From: Gordonia rhizosphera NBRC 16068
GTDB lineage: Bacteria; Actinomycetota; Actinomycetes; Mycobacteriales; Mycobacteriaceae
Reading direction: 5' to 3'
Length of the DNA stretch: 64,000 nucleotides
NCBI RefSeq assembly: GCF_000298195.1
Contig: NZ_BAHC01000115.1
Coordinates: forward strand, 31,493 to 95,492
Part shown: one piece after another, positions 46,023 through 56,700 of the stretch
Layout of the letters: each line of letters starts with the position of its first letter
Numbering within the stretch: position 1 is the stretch's first letter
Made by a program: the position numbers and the translations under genes
The notes under the pieces: model-generated
What the model saw: only the letters and a program-made list of their open reading frames with translations
The model's database searches: none
Told to the model about the DNA's origin: nothing

Positions 46023-49000
46023 ATGGTCGATTACGATCCGCAGGCAACGCAACGGGATGTCGTTCCCGACATCGCCGGCGAACTCGTCGCGGCCGGTTTC
46101 ACCGATCCGGCCCTGATCGGTCACGGCGGGTTCGGCGTCGTGTACCGGTGTACCCAACCTGCGCTCGACCGCGAGGTGGCGGTGAAGGTGCTCACCGATC
46201 ACCTCGACGAGGCGAATCTGGAACGGTTCGTCCGGGAACAACGCGCGATGGGTCGCCTGTCCGGGCACCCGAACATCGTGAACATCCTCGAGGCGGGCGG
46301 TACGCCGGGCGGACACCCGTTCATCGTGATGCAGTATCACCCGCACGACTCGCTCGACGCGCGAATCCGCAAGACCGGCCCTCTCGACTGGCGCGAGGTG
46401 CTGACGTTGGGCATCAAGATCGCCGGCGCGCTGGAGACCGCACACCGGTCCGGGACGCTGCACCGCGACGTCAAGCCGGGCAACATCCTGTTCACCGAGT
46501 ACGGCGAACCGCAACTCACCGACTTCGGCATCGCCCGCATCTCCGGCGGATTCGAGACCGGCTCGGACATCGTCACCGGGTCACCGGCATTCACTGCCCC
46601 CGAACTGCTCAGCGGATCGGACCCCTCGGTGGCCTCCGACATCTACGGCCTGGGCGCGACCCTGTTCTGCGCACTGACCGGGCACGCGGCCTTCGAACGG
46701 CGCAGCGGCGAACAGGTGGTGGCACATTTCCTGCGCGTCGCCAACGAGCCGGTGCCCGACCTGCGTGAGGCGGGAATTCCGGCACCGATGTCGCAGGCCG
46801 TCGAGTGGGCGATGGCACGCGAACCCGAGGACCGCCCATCGTCGGTCGCCGAGTACGGCCAGCACTTGCGCGAGGTGCAACGGCGATTGGGTCTCGGCGT
46901 GGACGACATGGCCCTGCCCATCGCACCCACCGAGACGCCGGTCACCAGCGGACCGGGGCGGCGCATCCGGCCCGGTTTCACGACGGCACCACCCACACCG
47001 TCGACGAAGTTCCGCCCACCGTTGCGCCCGCGCGCCCAGGTACCCCGGGCGCGGCTGATGGAGATCCTCCGATCCGGTGAGCGTAGGCGGCTCACCCTGA
47101 TCCACGCGCCCGCGGGCTACGGCAAAACCACCGTCGCCACCCAGTGGGGCGAGGAACTGACGAACAACGGCGTCCTGGTCGGATGGCTGACCGTCGACGA
47201 CGACGACAACAACGTCGCACGGTTCCTGGCCAACCTGGTGGAGGCGATCGGCCGCGCCAGTCCCGCGGTCGTCGACGAACTGGCCGAGGTGATCGAGGAG
47301 CACGGCGCGAAGGCCGAACAATACGTGCTGACCTCGTTGATCAACGAGATCCACGAGCGTGGTCAGCAAGTCGCGGTCATCATCGACGACTGGCATCGCG
47401 TCACCGACCCGGCGGCAATCGCAGCGATGGGCTTCCTTCTCGAACACGGGTGCCATCACCTGCAGGTCATCATCACCAGCCGGTCGCGATCGGGACTTCC
47501 GATCAGTCGCATGCGCGTCTCGGACGAACTCGTCGAGATCGACATCGCCGGGCTGTGCTTCGATGCGGCTGAGGCGCGGTCATTCCTCCTCGACATCGCG
47601 AAGCTCGACCTCCGCTCCGAGGATGTGAACGACCTCTGGAACTCCACCGATGGTTGGGTGGCCGCGCTACAACTCGCCTGCCTCTCGTTGCGGAACTCGG
47701 ATGCGCCCGCAGAGCTGATCAGCCATATCTCCGGTCGGCATCACGCGATCGGTGACTTCCTGGCGGAGAACGTCCTGGGTTCCCTCGAACCGGATATGCT
47801 CCACTTTCTCCTCACCATCTCGGTGCCGGAACGGATCTGCGCGGGGCTGGCCTCCGCGCTCAGCGGTCGGCCCCGCGGTCAGGCACTCCTCGAGGAGGTC
47901 GAGTCGAGGGACCTGTTCCTGCGCAGAGTCGACCAGGACGGGGACTGGTTCCGCTTCCACCCACTGTTCCTGGAGTTCCTGCGGCGCCGGCTGGAACGGA
48001 ACGAGCCCGAGTCGCTTCCGTCGCTGCATCGCGTCGCGTCGGAGTGGTTCACCCAGCACGGAATGCTCGTCGATGCGGTCAACCACGCCCTGGCCGCCGG
48101 TGATGCCGGGCGCGCGATCGAACTCGTCGAGATGGACGGGCGCGCACTGATCGAACATTCGCAGTTGGCCATGCTGCTGAGCCTCGTCGAGAAACTCCCA
48201 CCCGGCGCGGTGGTGTCCAGTCCGCGGGTGCAGCTACTCGTTGCCTGGACCAACATGCTGCTGCATCGTCTCGACGCCACGCGCACCGCGCTCAACCGGG
48301 CCGGTCGGGCCCTCGCCGAAATGCCGCACTCCGACGAGGTCGCCGATCTGCGGACCGAGGCGCAGGTCGTGGAGGCATGTCGGCGGGCGACCGGCGACGA
48401 GGTCGAGGGAGTCGACGAGTTGATTGCCGGATGTCTGGCTCACGCGGACACCTTGCCGCCCTTCGTGGTTTCCGCAGCCGCGAACGTGGCCACGATCAGC
48501 GCGACATTCCGCTCGGACTACAGCGCCGCCCACCGGTGGCAGCGATGGGCGGCCCCGTACCACAAGCAGAACGCGGGTCCCTACGCCGTGATGTACGGCC
48601 ATGCCCTCGACGGTCTCGCGGCGGTCGGACAACTGGACCTCGACCGCGCCGAAGATTGTTTCCGCGCAGCTCTGGCCGTGTCCACGGAAACCGGGGCCGT
48701 GCATTCCCAACATGCGCGACTGGCCTGTGCCCTTCTCGCCGAGCTGCTCTATGAACGCGGGCACCTCGACGAGGCAACGCACCTCCTCGACGAGAGCTTC
48801 CATCTCGAAGCCGAGGAAGGTGTCATCGACATGATCAAGGCGCGCTACATCGTCGGTGCCCGCCTGGCCGTTCTACGCGGAAACGACGTGGCAGGCGCGC
48901 AGTACCTCGATGACGCCGCCGACATCGCCGAGCGTCTCGGGTCGCGGCGACTACGCGGTTTCGTCGAGATCGAGCAGGTGATCCTCGGACTTCCGGCGCG

Positions 49001-49448
49001 CCGAACTGTGCAACCGCGGGTCGACTTCACCCATCGGAGCCACACGACAACCGGGATCGAATCGGTGGTGGCGCAGCTCGACGAAGAGGTCGCGATCCGG
49101 TTGCTGCTCGAGGACCCGCACGATGAAGACGACATCGACACCGCGTGCCGGTGGGCGCAGGAATGGGTCGACGGACTCGCCGACACCGGGCGGGACCGGG
49201 CATGGGTTCGGGCCGAGCGCCTGCTCGCGATCTGCTTGAGGGTCGCGGGCCGTGACGATGAAGCGAAACACCATGCGCGGTCGGTGCTCGCGCGATGCGC
49301 CGCGGCCGGTATGGTTCGCTACCCTCTCGACGGTGGCGACGAGTTCCGGGCGCTTACCGAACAGATCCGCGACGACGCCCTCGCATCTGGTCGCGGCGAG
49401 GCCGTGCCCGGATTGAGCCTCGAGTTTCTGGACAAGGTCTGCGAGTAA
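46023..49448 (+). CDS. PknK-like Ser/Thr kinase–STAND ATPase (paralog 1)
   Basis: This 1141-residue signalling protein has an N-terminal Hanks-type kinase: gly-loop GHGGFG, K55 in VAVKVL, HRDVKPGN at 147-154, DFG at 167-169, APE at 192-194. A linker follows, then a MalT/NACHT-like ATPase with Walker A HAPAGYGKTT at 361-370 and Walker B VIIDDWHRV. Helical repeats of the TPR type fill the C-terminal half. The layout is that of mycobacterial PknK. No LuxR-type DNA-binding domain or transmembrane helix is seen. It is predicted to be an active cytoplasmic kinase; targets are unknown. Confidence 0.87.
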   Translation: MVDYDPQATQRDVVPDIAGELVAAGFTDPALIGHGGFGVVYRCTQPALDREVAVKVLTDHLDEANLERFVREQRAMGRLSGHPNIVNILEAGGTPGGHPFIVMQYHPHDSLDARIRKTGPLDWREVLTLGIKIAGALETAHRSGTLHRDVKPGNILFTEYGEPQLTDFGIARISGGFETGSDIVTGSPAFTAPELLSGSDPSVASDIYGLGATLFCALTGHAAFERRSGEQVVAHFLRVANEPVPDLREAGIPAPMSQAVEWAMAREPEDRPSSVAEYGQHLREVQRRLGLGVDDMALPIAPTETPVTSGPGRRIRPGFTTAPPTPSTKFRPPLRPRAQVPRARLMEILRSGERRRLTLIHAPAGYGKTTVATQWGEELTNNGVLVGWLTVDDDDNNVARFLANLVEAIGRASPAVVDELAEVIEEHGAKAEQYVLTSLINEIHERGQQVAVIIDDWHRVTDPAAIAAMGFLLEHGCHHLQVIITSRSRSGLPISRMRVSDELVEIDIAGLCFDAAEARSFLLDIAKLDLRSEDVNDLWNSTDGWVAALQLACLSLRNSDAPAELISHISGRHHAIGDFLAENVLGSLEPDMLHFLLTISVPERICAGLASALSGRPRGQALLEEVESRDLFLRRVDQDGDWFRFHPLFLEFLRRRLERNEPESLPSLHRVASEWFTQHGMLVDAVNHALAAGDAGRAIELVEMDGRALIEHSQLAMLLSLVEKLPPGAVVSSPRVQLLVAWTNMLLHRLDATRTALNRAGRALAEMPHSDEVADLRTEAQVVEACRRATGDEVEGVDELIAGCLAHADTLPPFVVSAAANVATISATFRSDYSAAHRWQRWAAPYHKQNAGPYAVMYGHALDGLAAVGQLDLDRAEDCFRAALAVSTETGAVHSQHARLACALLAELLYERGHLDEATHLLDESFHLEAEEGVIDMIKARYIVGARLAVLRGNDVAGAQYLDDAADIAERLGSRRLRGFVEIEQVILGLPARRTVQPRVDFTHRSHTTTGIESVVAQLDEEVAIRLLLEDPHDEDDIDTACRWAQEWVDGLADTGRDRAWVRAERLLAICLRVAGRDDEAKHHARSVLARCAAAGMVRYPLDGGDEFRALTEQIRDDALASGRGEAVPGLSLEFLDKVCE

Positions 49449-49478
49449 GGCCGACGATCACGCGCGCCGAGTTGGTGA

Positions 49479-49502
49479 ACGCGCACGTCGCGACATGCGC
49501 GT
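49479..49502. terminator. Palindrome after PknK-like gene 1
   Basis: ACGCGCA-C-GTCGCGAC-A-TGCGCGT is a 24-bp near-perfect palindrome, 31 nt after the stop. CCGAGTT and AACTCGG further out can extend the structure. It may terminate transcription, although no U-tract follows. Confidence 0.4.
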
Positions 49503-49649
49503 GACCGTGACGGGTGCGCGCGGAACTCGGGCGCGGTTTGCTTCCCTCCGCCATAGCTGCGAGCCTCGGATGGGCGCCGCCATGGCGTCATGACAAGTGA
49601 ACATTCCCGGCCGCAAGATGCCGATTGAGGGAAAGGATCAACGCAGATC

Positions 49650-50537
49650 GTGACAACTCAAACAGCAACTCGACCCGTCGATGTCTATCGCACACGGCTG
49701 TCGCAGCACAACCAGATCGAGCCGCGCCCCCATCCGGTGGTGTGGGGGAGCATGAGCAATCCCGGACCGCTGTCCACACCGGAACTCCGGAGGTATGACG
49801 AGCGGGGCTATCACACCGACCGGTCGGTCCTCGGTGACGAGGACGTCGGGAGATGCCTCGATGAGGTCCGTGCGATCACCGATCGGCTCGGCGTCGACGA
49901 GCGGGTGGTCCGCGAATCGTCGAACGGTGACGTGCGATCGCTGTTCGCCGTCCATCACCTCAGTGACGTGGTGGCCGAGATCGTCGCGCGCGACGACATC
50001 GCCGGAGTCGCCCGGCAGATCCTCGACGACGACGTGTACATCCACCAGAGCCGGATCAACCTGAAGCCGGGTTTCGCGGGCGGCCCCTTTTATTGGCACT
50101 CCGACTTCGAAACGTGGCACGCGGAGGACGGGATGCCGGCGCCGCGCGCCCTCAGCGTGTCGATTGCGTTGACACCGAACTACTCCCACAACGGTGCGCT
50201 GATGATCATCCCGGGGTCACACAAGCGGTTCGTCGGCTGTGTCGGTGCCACACCCGACGCCTACCATCGGGAATCGCTGGTCTCCTACCGTCCACCGGTC
50301 GGAACACCGGAGGAAAACGACGTCACAGCGCTCGCCGACGAGTTCGGCATCGACACCGTCACGGGCCCGGCCGGATCGGCGCTCTACTTCGACTCCAACT
50401 GCATGCACGCGTCGTCGGGCAACATCACGCCCTACCCGCGCAGCAACCTCTTCGTTGTGTTCAATGCGAAGTCGAATACTCTGACCGAGCCGTTCGCGGC
50501 GGCGCGGCCGCGACCGGATCATCTGGCACACCGCTGA
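49650..50537 (+). CDS. ectD: Ectoine hydroxylase
   Basis: This Fe(II)/2-oxoglutarate dioxygenase makes 5-hydroxyectoine from ectoine, a stress protectant. The 295-residue protein carries the diagnostic motif FYWHSDFETWHAEDGMP with iron ligands H150 and D152, plus H253 and the 2-oxoglutarate-binding R264 in PYPRSNLF. It starts with GTG at 49650. The ectABC synthesis genes are absent from the window. The gene stands alone between kinase paralogs and is closed by a perfect hairpin. Confidence 0.93.
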   Translation: MTTQTATRPVDVYRTRLSQHNQIEPRPHPVVWGSMSNPGPLSTPELRRYDERGYHTDRSVLGDEDVGRCLDEVRAITDRLGVDERVVRESSNGDVRSLFAVHHLSDVVAEIVARDDIAGVARQILDDDVYIHQSRINLKPGFAGGPFYWHSDFETWHAEDGMPAPRALSVSIALTPNYSHNGALMIIPGSHKRFVGCVGATPDAYHRESLVSYRPPVGTPEENDVTALADEFGIDTVTGPAGSALYFDSNCMHASSGNITPYPRSNLFVVFNAKSNTLTEPFAAARPRPDHLAHR

Positions 50538-50557
50538 CCCTCTCGGCCAGGAGTGCG

Positions 50558-50600
50558 TTCGGCGCGACATCCCCGGGATTGTCGGGGATGTCGCGCCGAA
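50558..50600. terminator. Perfect 18-bp hairpin, bidirectional terminator
   Basis: TTCGGCGCGACATCCCCG (50558-50575) and CGGGGATGTCGCGCCGAA (50583-50600) pair without mismatch around a 7-nt loop. It lies between the convergent ectD and MFS genes. Confidence 0.75.
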
Positions 50601-50607
50601 AGACATA

Positions 50608-52149
50608 TCAGGCCTGTGCGGCCACCGGCCGCTCGTCGGTCACCGTCGGTGCCGAGGCGGCCTTGCGTCGAGCAGCGGGCACCAACATCGTGATCGCGAC
50701 CCCGACGAAGGCGGCAATTGCCCCGATCAGGAAGCACCACCGGAATGCGGAATGGCTTGGCACGTCGACCGAACCGTAGGTGACCGTCGAACTGGTGAGG
50801 ACCAGCGCCATCACGGCGGAGGCACTCGTCGTGCCGATCGACCGCATCAGACCGTTCAGCCCCACGGCCGCGCCGGCCTCGGAGATCGGGACCGCGCCCA
50901 TGATCAGGGTCGGCATCGCGGCGTAGCCGATCCCCACACCGGCCGAACAGATCACTGATGCGAGCGCGAGCTGCCACGGAGCGTTCATCAGGAAGAACGC
51001 ACTGAGGTACCCGAGGCCGAGCACCGTCGCACCGATCGCGAGGGTCAGCTTGGCGCCGATCGTGTTGATCAGGGTGCCGCTGACGGGTGCGAAGACCAGC
51101 ATCATCAGTCCACCGGGCGCCATCCACAGACCGGCGGCAAGCAGGGTCTGACCCAGGCCGCCGGTTGCCGTGGGCATTTCGAGGATCTGCGGCACCACGA
51201 TCGCCTGCGCCATCATGCCGAACCCGATCGCGATGGCGGCGATGTTGGTCAGCAACACGGCGGGACGGGCGGTGGCCCGAAGATCGACCAGTGGATCGGC
51301 ATGCCGGAGTTCGAAGGCGCCCCAGATCACCAGGATCGCCAGGCCGCCCGCGAGGAGCCCGAGCGTGGTGGGTGAGCCCCAGCCCCAGTCGTTGCCCTTC
51401 GAGATGGCGATCAGCAACCCGGACAGACCGAGGGCCAGGCCGATGGCGCCGACGACGTCGAAGTGGCCGCCGTTGCCGTCATCGAGGTGCGGGACGAGCA
51501 AGGCGACCAGCGCGGTCACGATCACCGCGAGGCCGGCGGCCACCCAGAAGAGCGCGCGCCAGTCCCATTGCTGCGCAACCCATGCCGAGAGCGGGAGGCC
51601 GATCGCGCCGCCCACACCGAGGGTGGCGCTCATCGCGGCCACCGCCATTGACGTGATGCGCGGCGGGGTGACCTCGCGCATCAGGCTGATGCCGACGGGG
51701 ATGAAGCCCATCGCGAGGCCCTGGATGGCCCGGCCGACCACCATCGGGACCAGTGACGCGCTCAGCGCGCACACCAGCGAGCCGACAACCAACAGCGCCG
51801 CGCTGACCAGCATGACGCGCTGCTTGCCGAACATGTCGCCCAGACGGCCGGCGATCGGCATGGCCACCGCGGCGGCCAACAGGGTCGCGGTGATCACCCA
51901 CGAGGCGTTCGAGATCGAGGTGTGCAGCAGGTGCGGTAGCTCCGGCTGGATCGGGATGATCAGCGTCTGCATCAGCGACGCGACGAGGCCGCCGAAGCAG
52001 AGCACGGCGACGACGGCGATCGCGGCGTTGGTGTGCCTGCCGTCGGTGAGTTCTGGGTCGACGTGCAGGGCGTCGACGTGCACAGCGTCGACGGAACCGG
52101 TGTCGTCGTGACCCGACGCAGATGAGCCGCTCGCAGGCGAAGTGGGCAT
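50608..52149 (-). CDS. MFS drug/proton antiporter, DHA2 (14-TM) family
   Basis: The 513-residue membrane exporter has motif A GRLGDMFGKQRV and motif C-like GVGGAIGLPLSAW. ASWVITATLLAAAVAMPIAG is the typical start of helix 2. It probably exports toxic compounds. The N-terminus has a short repeat (DAVHVDALHVD). The ATG at 52149 has AGGAGG upstream. It is divergent from marR, which should repress it. Confidence 0.9.
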   Translation of the reverse strand: MPTSPASGSSASGHDDTGSVDAVHVDALHVDPELTDGRHTNAAIAVVAVLCFGGLVASLMQTLIIPIQPELPHLLHTSISNASWVITATLLAAAVAMPIAGRLGDMFGKQRVMLVSAALLVVGSLVCALSASLVPMVVGRAIQGLAMGFIPVGISLMREVTPPRITSMAVAAMSATLGVGGAIGLPLSAWVAQQWDWRALFWVAAGLAVIVTALVALLVPHLDDGNGGHFDVVGAIGLALGLSGLLIAISKGNDWGWGSPTTLGLLAGGLAILVIWGAFELRHADPLVDLRATARPAVLLTNIAAIAIGFGMMAQAIVVPQILEMPTATGGLGQTLLAAGLWMAPGGLMMLVFAPVSGTLINTIGAKLTLAIGATVLGLGYLSAFFLMNAPWQLALASVICSAGVGIGYAAMPTLIMGAVPISEAGAAVGLNGLMRSIGTTSASAVMALVLTSSTVTYGSVDVPSHSAFRWCFLIGAIAAFVGVAITMLVPAARRKAASAPTVTDERPVAAQA

Positions 52150-52170
52150 GGGGAATCCTCCTTGTCGATG

Positions 52171-52191
52171 TGTACGGTACATATGTATGAT
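52171..52191. promoter_or_regulatory. MarR operator-like palindromes
   Basis: TGTAC-G-GTACA (52171-52181) and TACATATGTA (52178-52187) overlap each other. They also overlap a -10-like TATGAT (52186-52191) in the 97-bp gap between the divergent MFS and marR genes. Confidence 0.5.
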
Positions 52192-52246
52192 GCACAAGAC
52201 AACTCGTGGGTACTCTGGCCAGTGGTCGGACAGGGAGGACATAGTC

Positions 52247-52732
52247 ATGCCGTACGGCGGCGACGAATCGGTGTGGGAATCGCCCGTCTACCTTGAGCTG
52301 GCCGAGGAGCTGCTGCGCAACAGTCGGCGCCGGACCAACGTGACCCCGGGTGCGATCCTCGAGACGTCGGCGTTCGCGATCCTGTGGGTTCTCTCCGACG
52401 GCACCCCCCGCACCCTGCGTGAACTCAGCGAGGGTCTCGGGCTCGAACAATCCACCGTGAACCGGCAGGTCAATGCCGCCATCAAGCACGGCTACCTCGA
52501 ACGGTTCGCCGTCGAGGGACAGCTCAGCCGACGTATCCGTCCCACCGCCGAGGGTGCCGAGGCGTTCGAACACGACGGCCGGTTGCGCGCGCAGCGCCTC
52601 AACCGCGTGTTCTCCGACCTCGCACCGGGCACGCCGGAGGCGTTGTTGCACGAACTGCGCGCGTTCAACGACGCCTACGACCGGACCCTGGCCCACCAGG
52701 ACGAGCACGCGGCCCGCCGCGCGCAGGCCTGA
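52247..52732 (+). CDS. MarR-family transcriptional regulator
   Basis: The 161-residue winged-helix repressor has the recognition region LRELSEGLGLEQSTVNRQVN and the wing VEGQLSRRIRPTAEG. The ATG at 52247 follows GGGAGGAC. Upstream in-frame ATGs near 52190 would place the start inside the operator, so I reject them. It is divergent from the MFS pump and followed after 9 nt by an SDR gene; it likely controls both. Confidence 0.88.
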   Translation: MPYGGDESVWESPVYLELAEELLRNSRRRTNVTPGAILETSAFAILWVLSDGTPRTLRELSEGLGLEQSTVNRQVNAAIKHGYLERFAVEGQLSRRIRPTAEGAEAFEHDGRLRAQRLNRVFSDLAPGTPEALLHELRAFNDAYDRTLAHQDEHAARRAQA

Positions 52733-52741
52733 CGGCGCCCG

Positions 52742-53602
52742 ATGGGAACCTATGCCGTCACCGGCGCGGCCTCCGGGATCGGGGCGGCCACCGCGGAACG
52801 GCTGCGGCGCGACGGACACCATGTGATCGGTGTCGACCGCAACGACAGCGACGTGACCGCCGACCTCTCGTCGGCCGCAGGGCGGAGTGCCGCAGTGAGC
52901 GGCGTCCTCGAGCGCGCCGCCGGACGGCTCGACGGTGCTGTGCTCGCGGCCGGACTCGGACCGGGCAAGGGTCGAGAACGGATGGTCACCGAGGTGAACG
53001 TCCTCGGCGTCACCGATCTGTTGGACTCCTGGCGCCCGGCGCTGGCGGCAGCCGGTGATGCCAAGGTCGTGGTCCTCGGATCGAATTCCGCGACGACGAC
53101 CCCGCTGGTCCCGCGCGGTGCGGTGCACGCGCTCCTCGACGGTGACGTCGATGTGGCGGTCCGGCGGATTCGTCGGCGGATGGGCGTCACGGGACCGGTC
53201 GCGTATGCGGCGTCCAAAATCGCGGTCACGCACTGGTGTCGACAGCGCGCCGTGGCCGACGACTGGGCGGGTGTGGGCATCCGGCTCAACGTGATCGCAC
53301 CTGGCCCCGTGATGACCCCATTTCTGCGCTCCCAACTCGACAGCCCAAACGGCGCGCAGGTCCGTGCCTTCCCGCTCCCGGCTCGCCGCTACGGGACACC
53401 GGAGCAGATCGCGGAGTGGATCGCGATGATGCTGTCACCCGCCGCGGATTCACTGGTCGGCAGTGTCATCGTCGTCGACGGTGGCACCGATGCGCTCATC
53501 CGTACACGAGACTGGCCGCGCCCGTTGCCGATCAGATCCGTCCCCCGATTCCTCTGGACGATGTACCGGGCGTCGAAGGACGGGCGGGTCGCGGCGTACT
53601 GA
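52742..53602 (+). CDS. Short-chain dehydrogenase/reductase
   Basis: The 286-residue SDR has TGAASGIG at 7-14, the active-site YAASK (Y155, K159), and VDGGTDALI near the end. DGAVLAAGLGPGKGR and the insertion before the Tyr resemble 3-alpha-hydroxysteroid dehydrogenase-like members. It is co-transcribed with marR. The substrate, perhaps the compound exported by the MFS pump, is unknown. Confidence 0.87.
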   Translation: MGTYAVTGAASGIGAATAERLRRDGHHVIGVDRNDSDVTADLSSAAGRSAAVSGVLERAAGRLDGAVLAAGLGPGKGRERMVTEVNVLGVTDLLDSWRPALAAAGDAKVVVLGSNSATTTPLVPRGAVHALLDGDVDVAVRRIRRRMGVTGPVAYAASKIAVTHWCRQRAVADDWAGVGIRLNVIAPGPVMTPFLRSQLDSPNGAQVRAFPLPARRYGTPEQIAEWIAMMLSPAADSLVGSVIVVDGGTDALIRTRDWPRPLPIRSVPRFLWTMYRASKDGRVAAY

Positions 53603-53705
53603 CGTCTTGACAGGCGGTATCCGTGACGGGGCTCCTCGAGGAGGTGCCCGTTCCCGACCGCACATGCGAAGCAGCGAATCGCATCGGATGCCCGGGACTC
53701 GGAGT

Positions 53706-53758
53706 TAGGCTGAGAATGAACTGACAATCGTGTGAACGTGTGATCGAGGGCAGCACCA
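53706..53758 (+). promoter_or_regulatory. Conserved promoter/leader of PknK-like gene 2
   Basis: TAGGCT (53706-53711) lies 48 nt before the ATG and is followed by GTGTGATCGAGGGCAGC, as in paralogs 1 and 3. Confidence 0.5.
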
Positions 53759-56700
53759 ATGGCCGAGTACGATCCGCTGACGACCCGGCGCGATGTCGTT
53801 CCCGACATCGCCGGAGACCTCGTGGCCGCGGGCTTCTCTGATCCGCTCCTGATCGGTAGCGGCGGATTCGGTGCGGTCTATCGATGCACGCAGCATGAAC
53901 TGGACCGTACGGTGGCGGTCAAGGTGTTGACCGACCACCTCGACGAGGAGAACCTTCAAAGATTCGTGCGTGAGCAGCGTGCCATGGGCCGCCTGTCCGG
54001 GCACCCGAACATCGTCAACATCCATGAGGTGGGCGCAACACCCGGTGGGTTTCCCTACATCGTCATGCAGTATCACCCGCATGACTCGCTCGACGCGCGG
54101 ATTCGCAAGCATGGACCGCTCGCCTGGCCGGACGTGCTGCGGCTGGGGATCAAGGTCGCCGGCGCGCTGGAGACCGCGCACCGGTCCGGCACTCTGCACC
54201 GTGACGTCAAGCCGGGAAACATCCTGCTCACCGACTACGGCGAGCCGCAGCTGACCGATTTCGGTATCGCCCGGATCTCGGGTGGTTTCGAGACGTCGGC
54301 GGATATGGTCACCGGTTCGCCGGCGTTCACCGCTCCCGAGTTGCTGACGGGGTCGGCGCCGACGGTGGCTTCTGACGTCTACGGGTTGGGTGCGACGCTG
54401 TTCTGCGCGCTGACCGGGCATGCCGCCTTCGAGCGGCGCAGCGGCGAACAGGTCGTGGCGCACTTCCTGCGGGTTGCCGCCGAACCGGTTCCCGACCTGC
54501 GGGCGGTGGGGCTGCCCGACGCGTTGTCGGAGGCGATCGAACATGCGATGGCGCGCGACCCCGCCGATCGGCCCATGTCAGCTGCAGAGTACGGCGAGGA
54601 GTTGCGTGAGGTTCAGCGCCGGTTGGGTGTGGCGGTCGACGAGATGGCGCTGCCGCTCGAGAGCTCGGACGCCCCGGTCCTGGGTGACACCGACCGCCGG
54701 CGCCTCGGCAGCACCGACCGCCGGCAGCGGTCATCGATCACCACCGCGCCGCCGACGGCGTCGACCAAGTTCCATCCGCCGCTGCGGCCCCGCGCGCAGG
54801 TCCCGCGCGACCGCTTGATGGAGATTCTCCGGGAGGGCGGCAAACGCAGGCTCGTCCTGATCCACGCCCCCGCGGGCTATGGGAAGACGACCGTCGCCTC
54901 GCAGTGGGGTGAGGAACTCATGCGCGACGGCGTCATCGCGGCGTGGCTGACGGTCGATGACGACGACAATGACTTCGCGCGATTTCTCGCCAACCTGGTC
55001 GAGGCGATCCGACGTGTCTACCCGTCGGTGGTCGGTGATCTCGCCGACGTCATCGAGGAACATGGCGCGAAGGCCGAGCACTATGTCCTGACGTCGCTGA
55101 TCAACGAGATCCATGCACGCCACGAACGCTTCACGCTGATCGTCGACGACTGGCACCGCGTCACGAACGCCGCATGCATCGGTGCGATGGACTTCCTACT
55201 CGAACGCGGCTGCCATCACCTGCAGGTCGTCGTCACCAGTCGGTCGCGGTCGGGCCTGCCGATCAGCCGGATGCGGGTCCAGGACGAACTCGTCGAGATC
55301 GACATCGCCGGGCTGTGTTTCGACGCGGCCGAAGCACAGTCGTTCCTGCATGACTGCGCGGGCCTCGAACTCCGCAACGACGAAGTGGCCTCGCTGCGCA
55401 ACTCGACGGAGGGCTGGGTGGCGGCACTGCAATTGGCGTCGGTGTCCCTGCGCGGCTCGGACAAGCCGGCCGAACTGATCAGTCACATCTCCGGCCGTCA
55501 CCATGCGATCGGCGATTTCCTGGCCGAGAACGTGCTGTCGACTCTCGAACCCGAGATGCTGCACTTTCTGCTCACCGTGTCGGTGCCCGAGAAGATCTGT
55601 GCGGGCCTGGCGACCGCATTGAGCGGCGAACCCCGCGGTCAGGCCCTGCTCGAGGACATCGAGGCGCGAGATCTGTTCCTCCGCAGGGTGGATCAGGACG
55701 GCGACTGGTTCAGTTTCCATCATCTCTTCCTCGAATTCCTGCGCCGCCGGCTCGAACGCGATGAGCCCGATTCGATCACCGCGCTCCACGCCACGGCGTC
55801 GAAGTGGTTCACCGCGCACGGCATGCTGGCCGAGGCCGTCAACCATGCGGTCGCCGCCGGCGACACGAGTCGCGCTGTGGCACTTGTCGAGAACGACGGA
55901 CTGACCCTGATCCAGGACGCACACATGGCCACCCTGCTCAGGCTGGTGGAGAAGCTGCCGCCGGCATCGGTGGTCTCCAGTCCGCGGCTGCAACTGCTGC
56001 TGGTGTGGACGAACATCTTCCTTGCCAAGATTGATACGGCAGCAGCGGCTCTCAAGCGGGCCTCCGCGGTCCTCTCAGCGATGCCGGATACCGACAGCTC
56101 GGTGGCGGCACTGCGCCTGGAGGCCAGGGTGGCCGAGGTGTGTGTCCATGTGAGCGCCGATTGTGACCAGCGCCTTGCCGAGCTCATCGCCGAGTCAGGC
56201 ACGAGTGTGGATACGCTGCCGCCGTTCGTGGTCTCGGTGGCGGCCAACGTCGCGACCAGAGATGCGACGAATCGCTTCGACTTCGACGAAGCCCATCGCT
56301 GGCAGGAGTGGGCGATCCCATATCACCAGCAGAACACCGGTTCGTACGCGGTCATGTACGGGTACGCGTTCGACGGGATCGCCTACTTCGAGCAGCTGGA
56401 CCTCGACCGCGCCGAAGAGCGTTTCCGTGCTGCGCTGCGCGTGTCCATCAAAACCGGATCGGCCACCAAATCGCAGGCTGCACGCATGGCATCCGCCGTC
56501 CTCGCGGACATCTTGTACGAGCGTGGTCAGGTTGACGAATCGAGCAGATTTCTCGAGGAGAGTTTCAAACTGGGCGCGGAGGAGGGCGCGGTCGAGATGA
56601 TCAAGGCGCGCTTCGTCATCGGTGCACGCGTCGCGGTGATACGCGGTGATCGCGGCGCCGCGGCGACCCTGCTCGACGACGCCGCCGACATCGCGGACCG

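Noticed and set aside
51479..53335. A 618-residue minus-strand frame spanning the MFS, marR and SDR genes
   Set aside because: It crosses three well-supported genes in another frame and has the Arg/His-rich composition of shadow ORFs.
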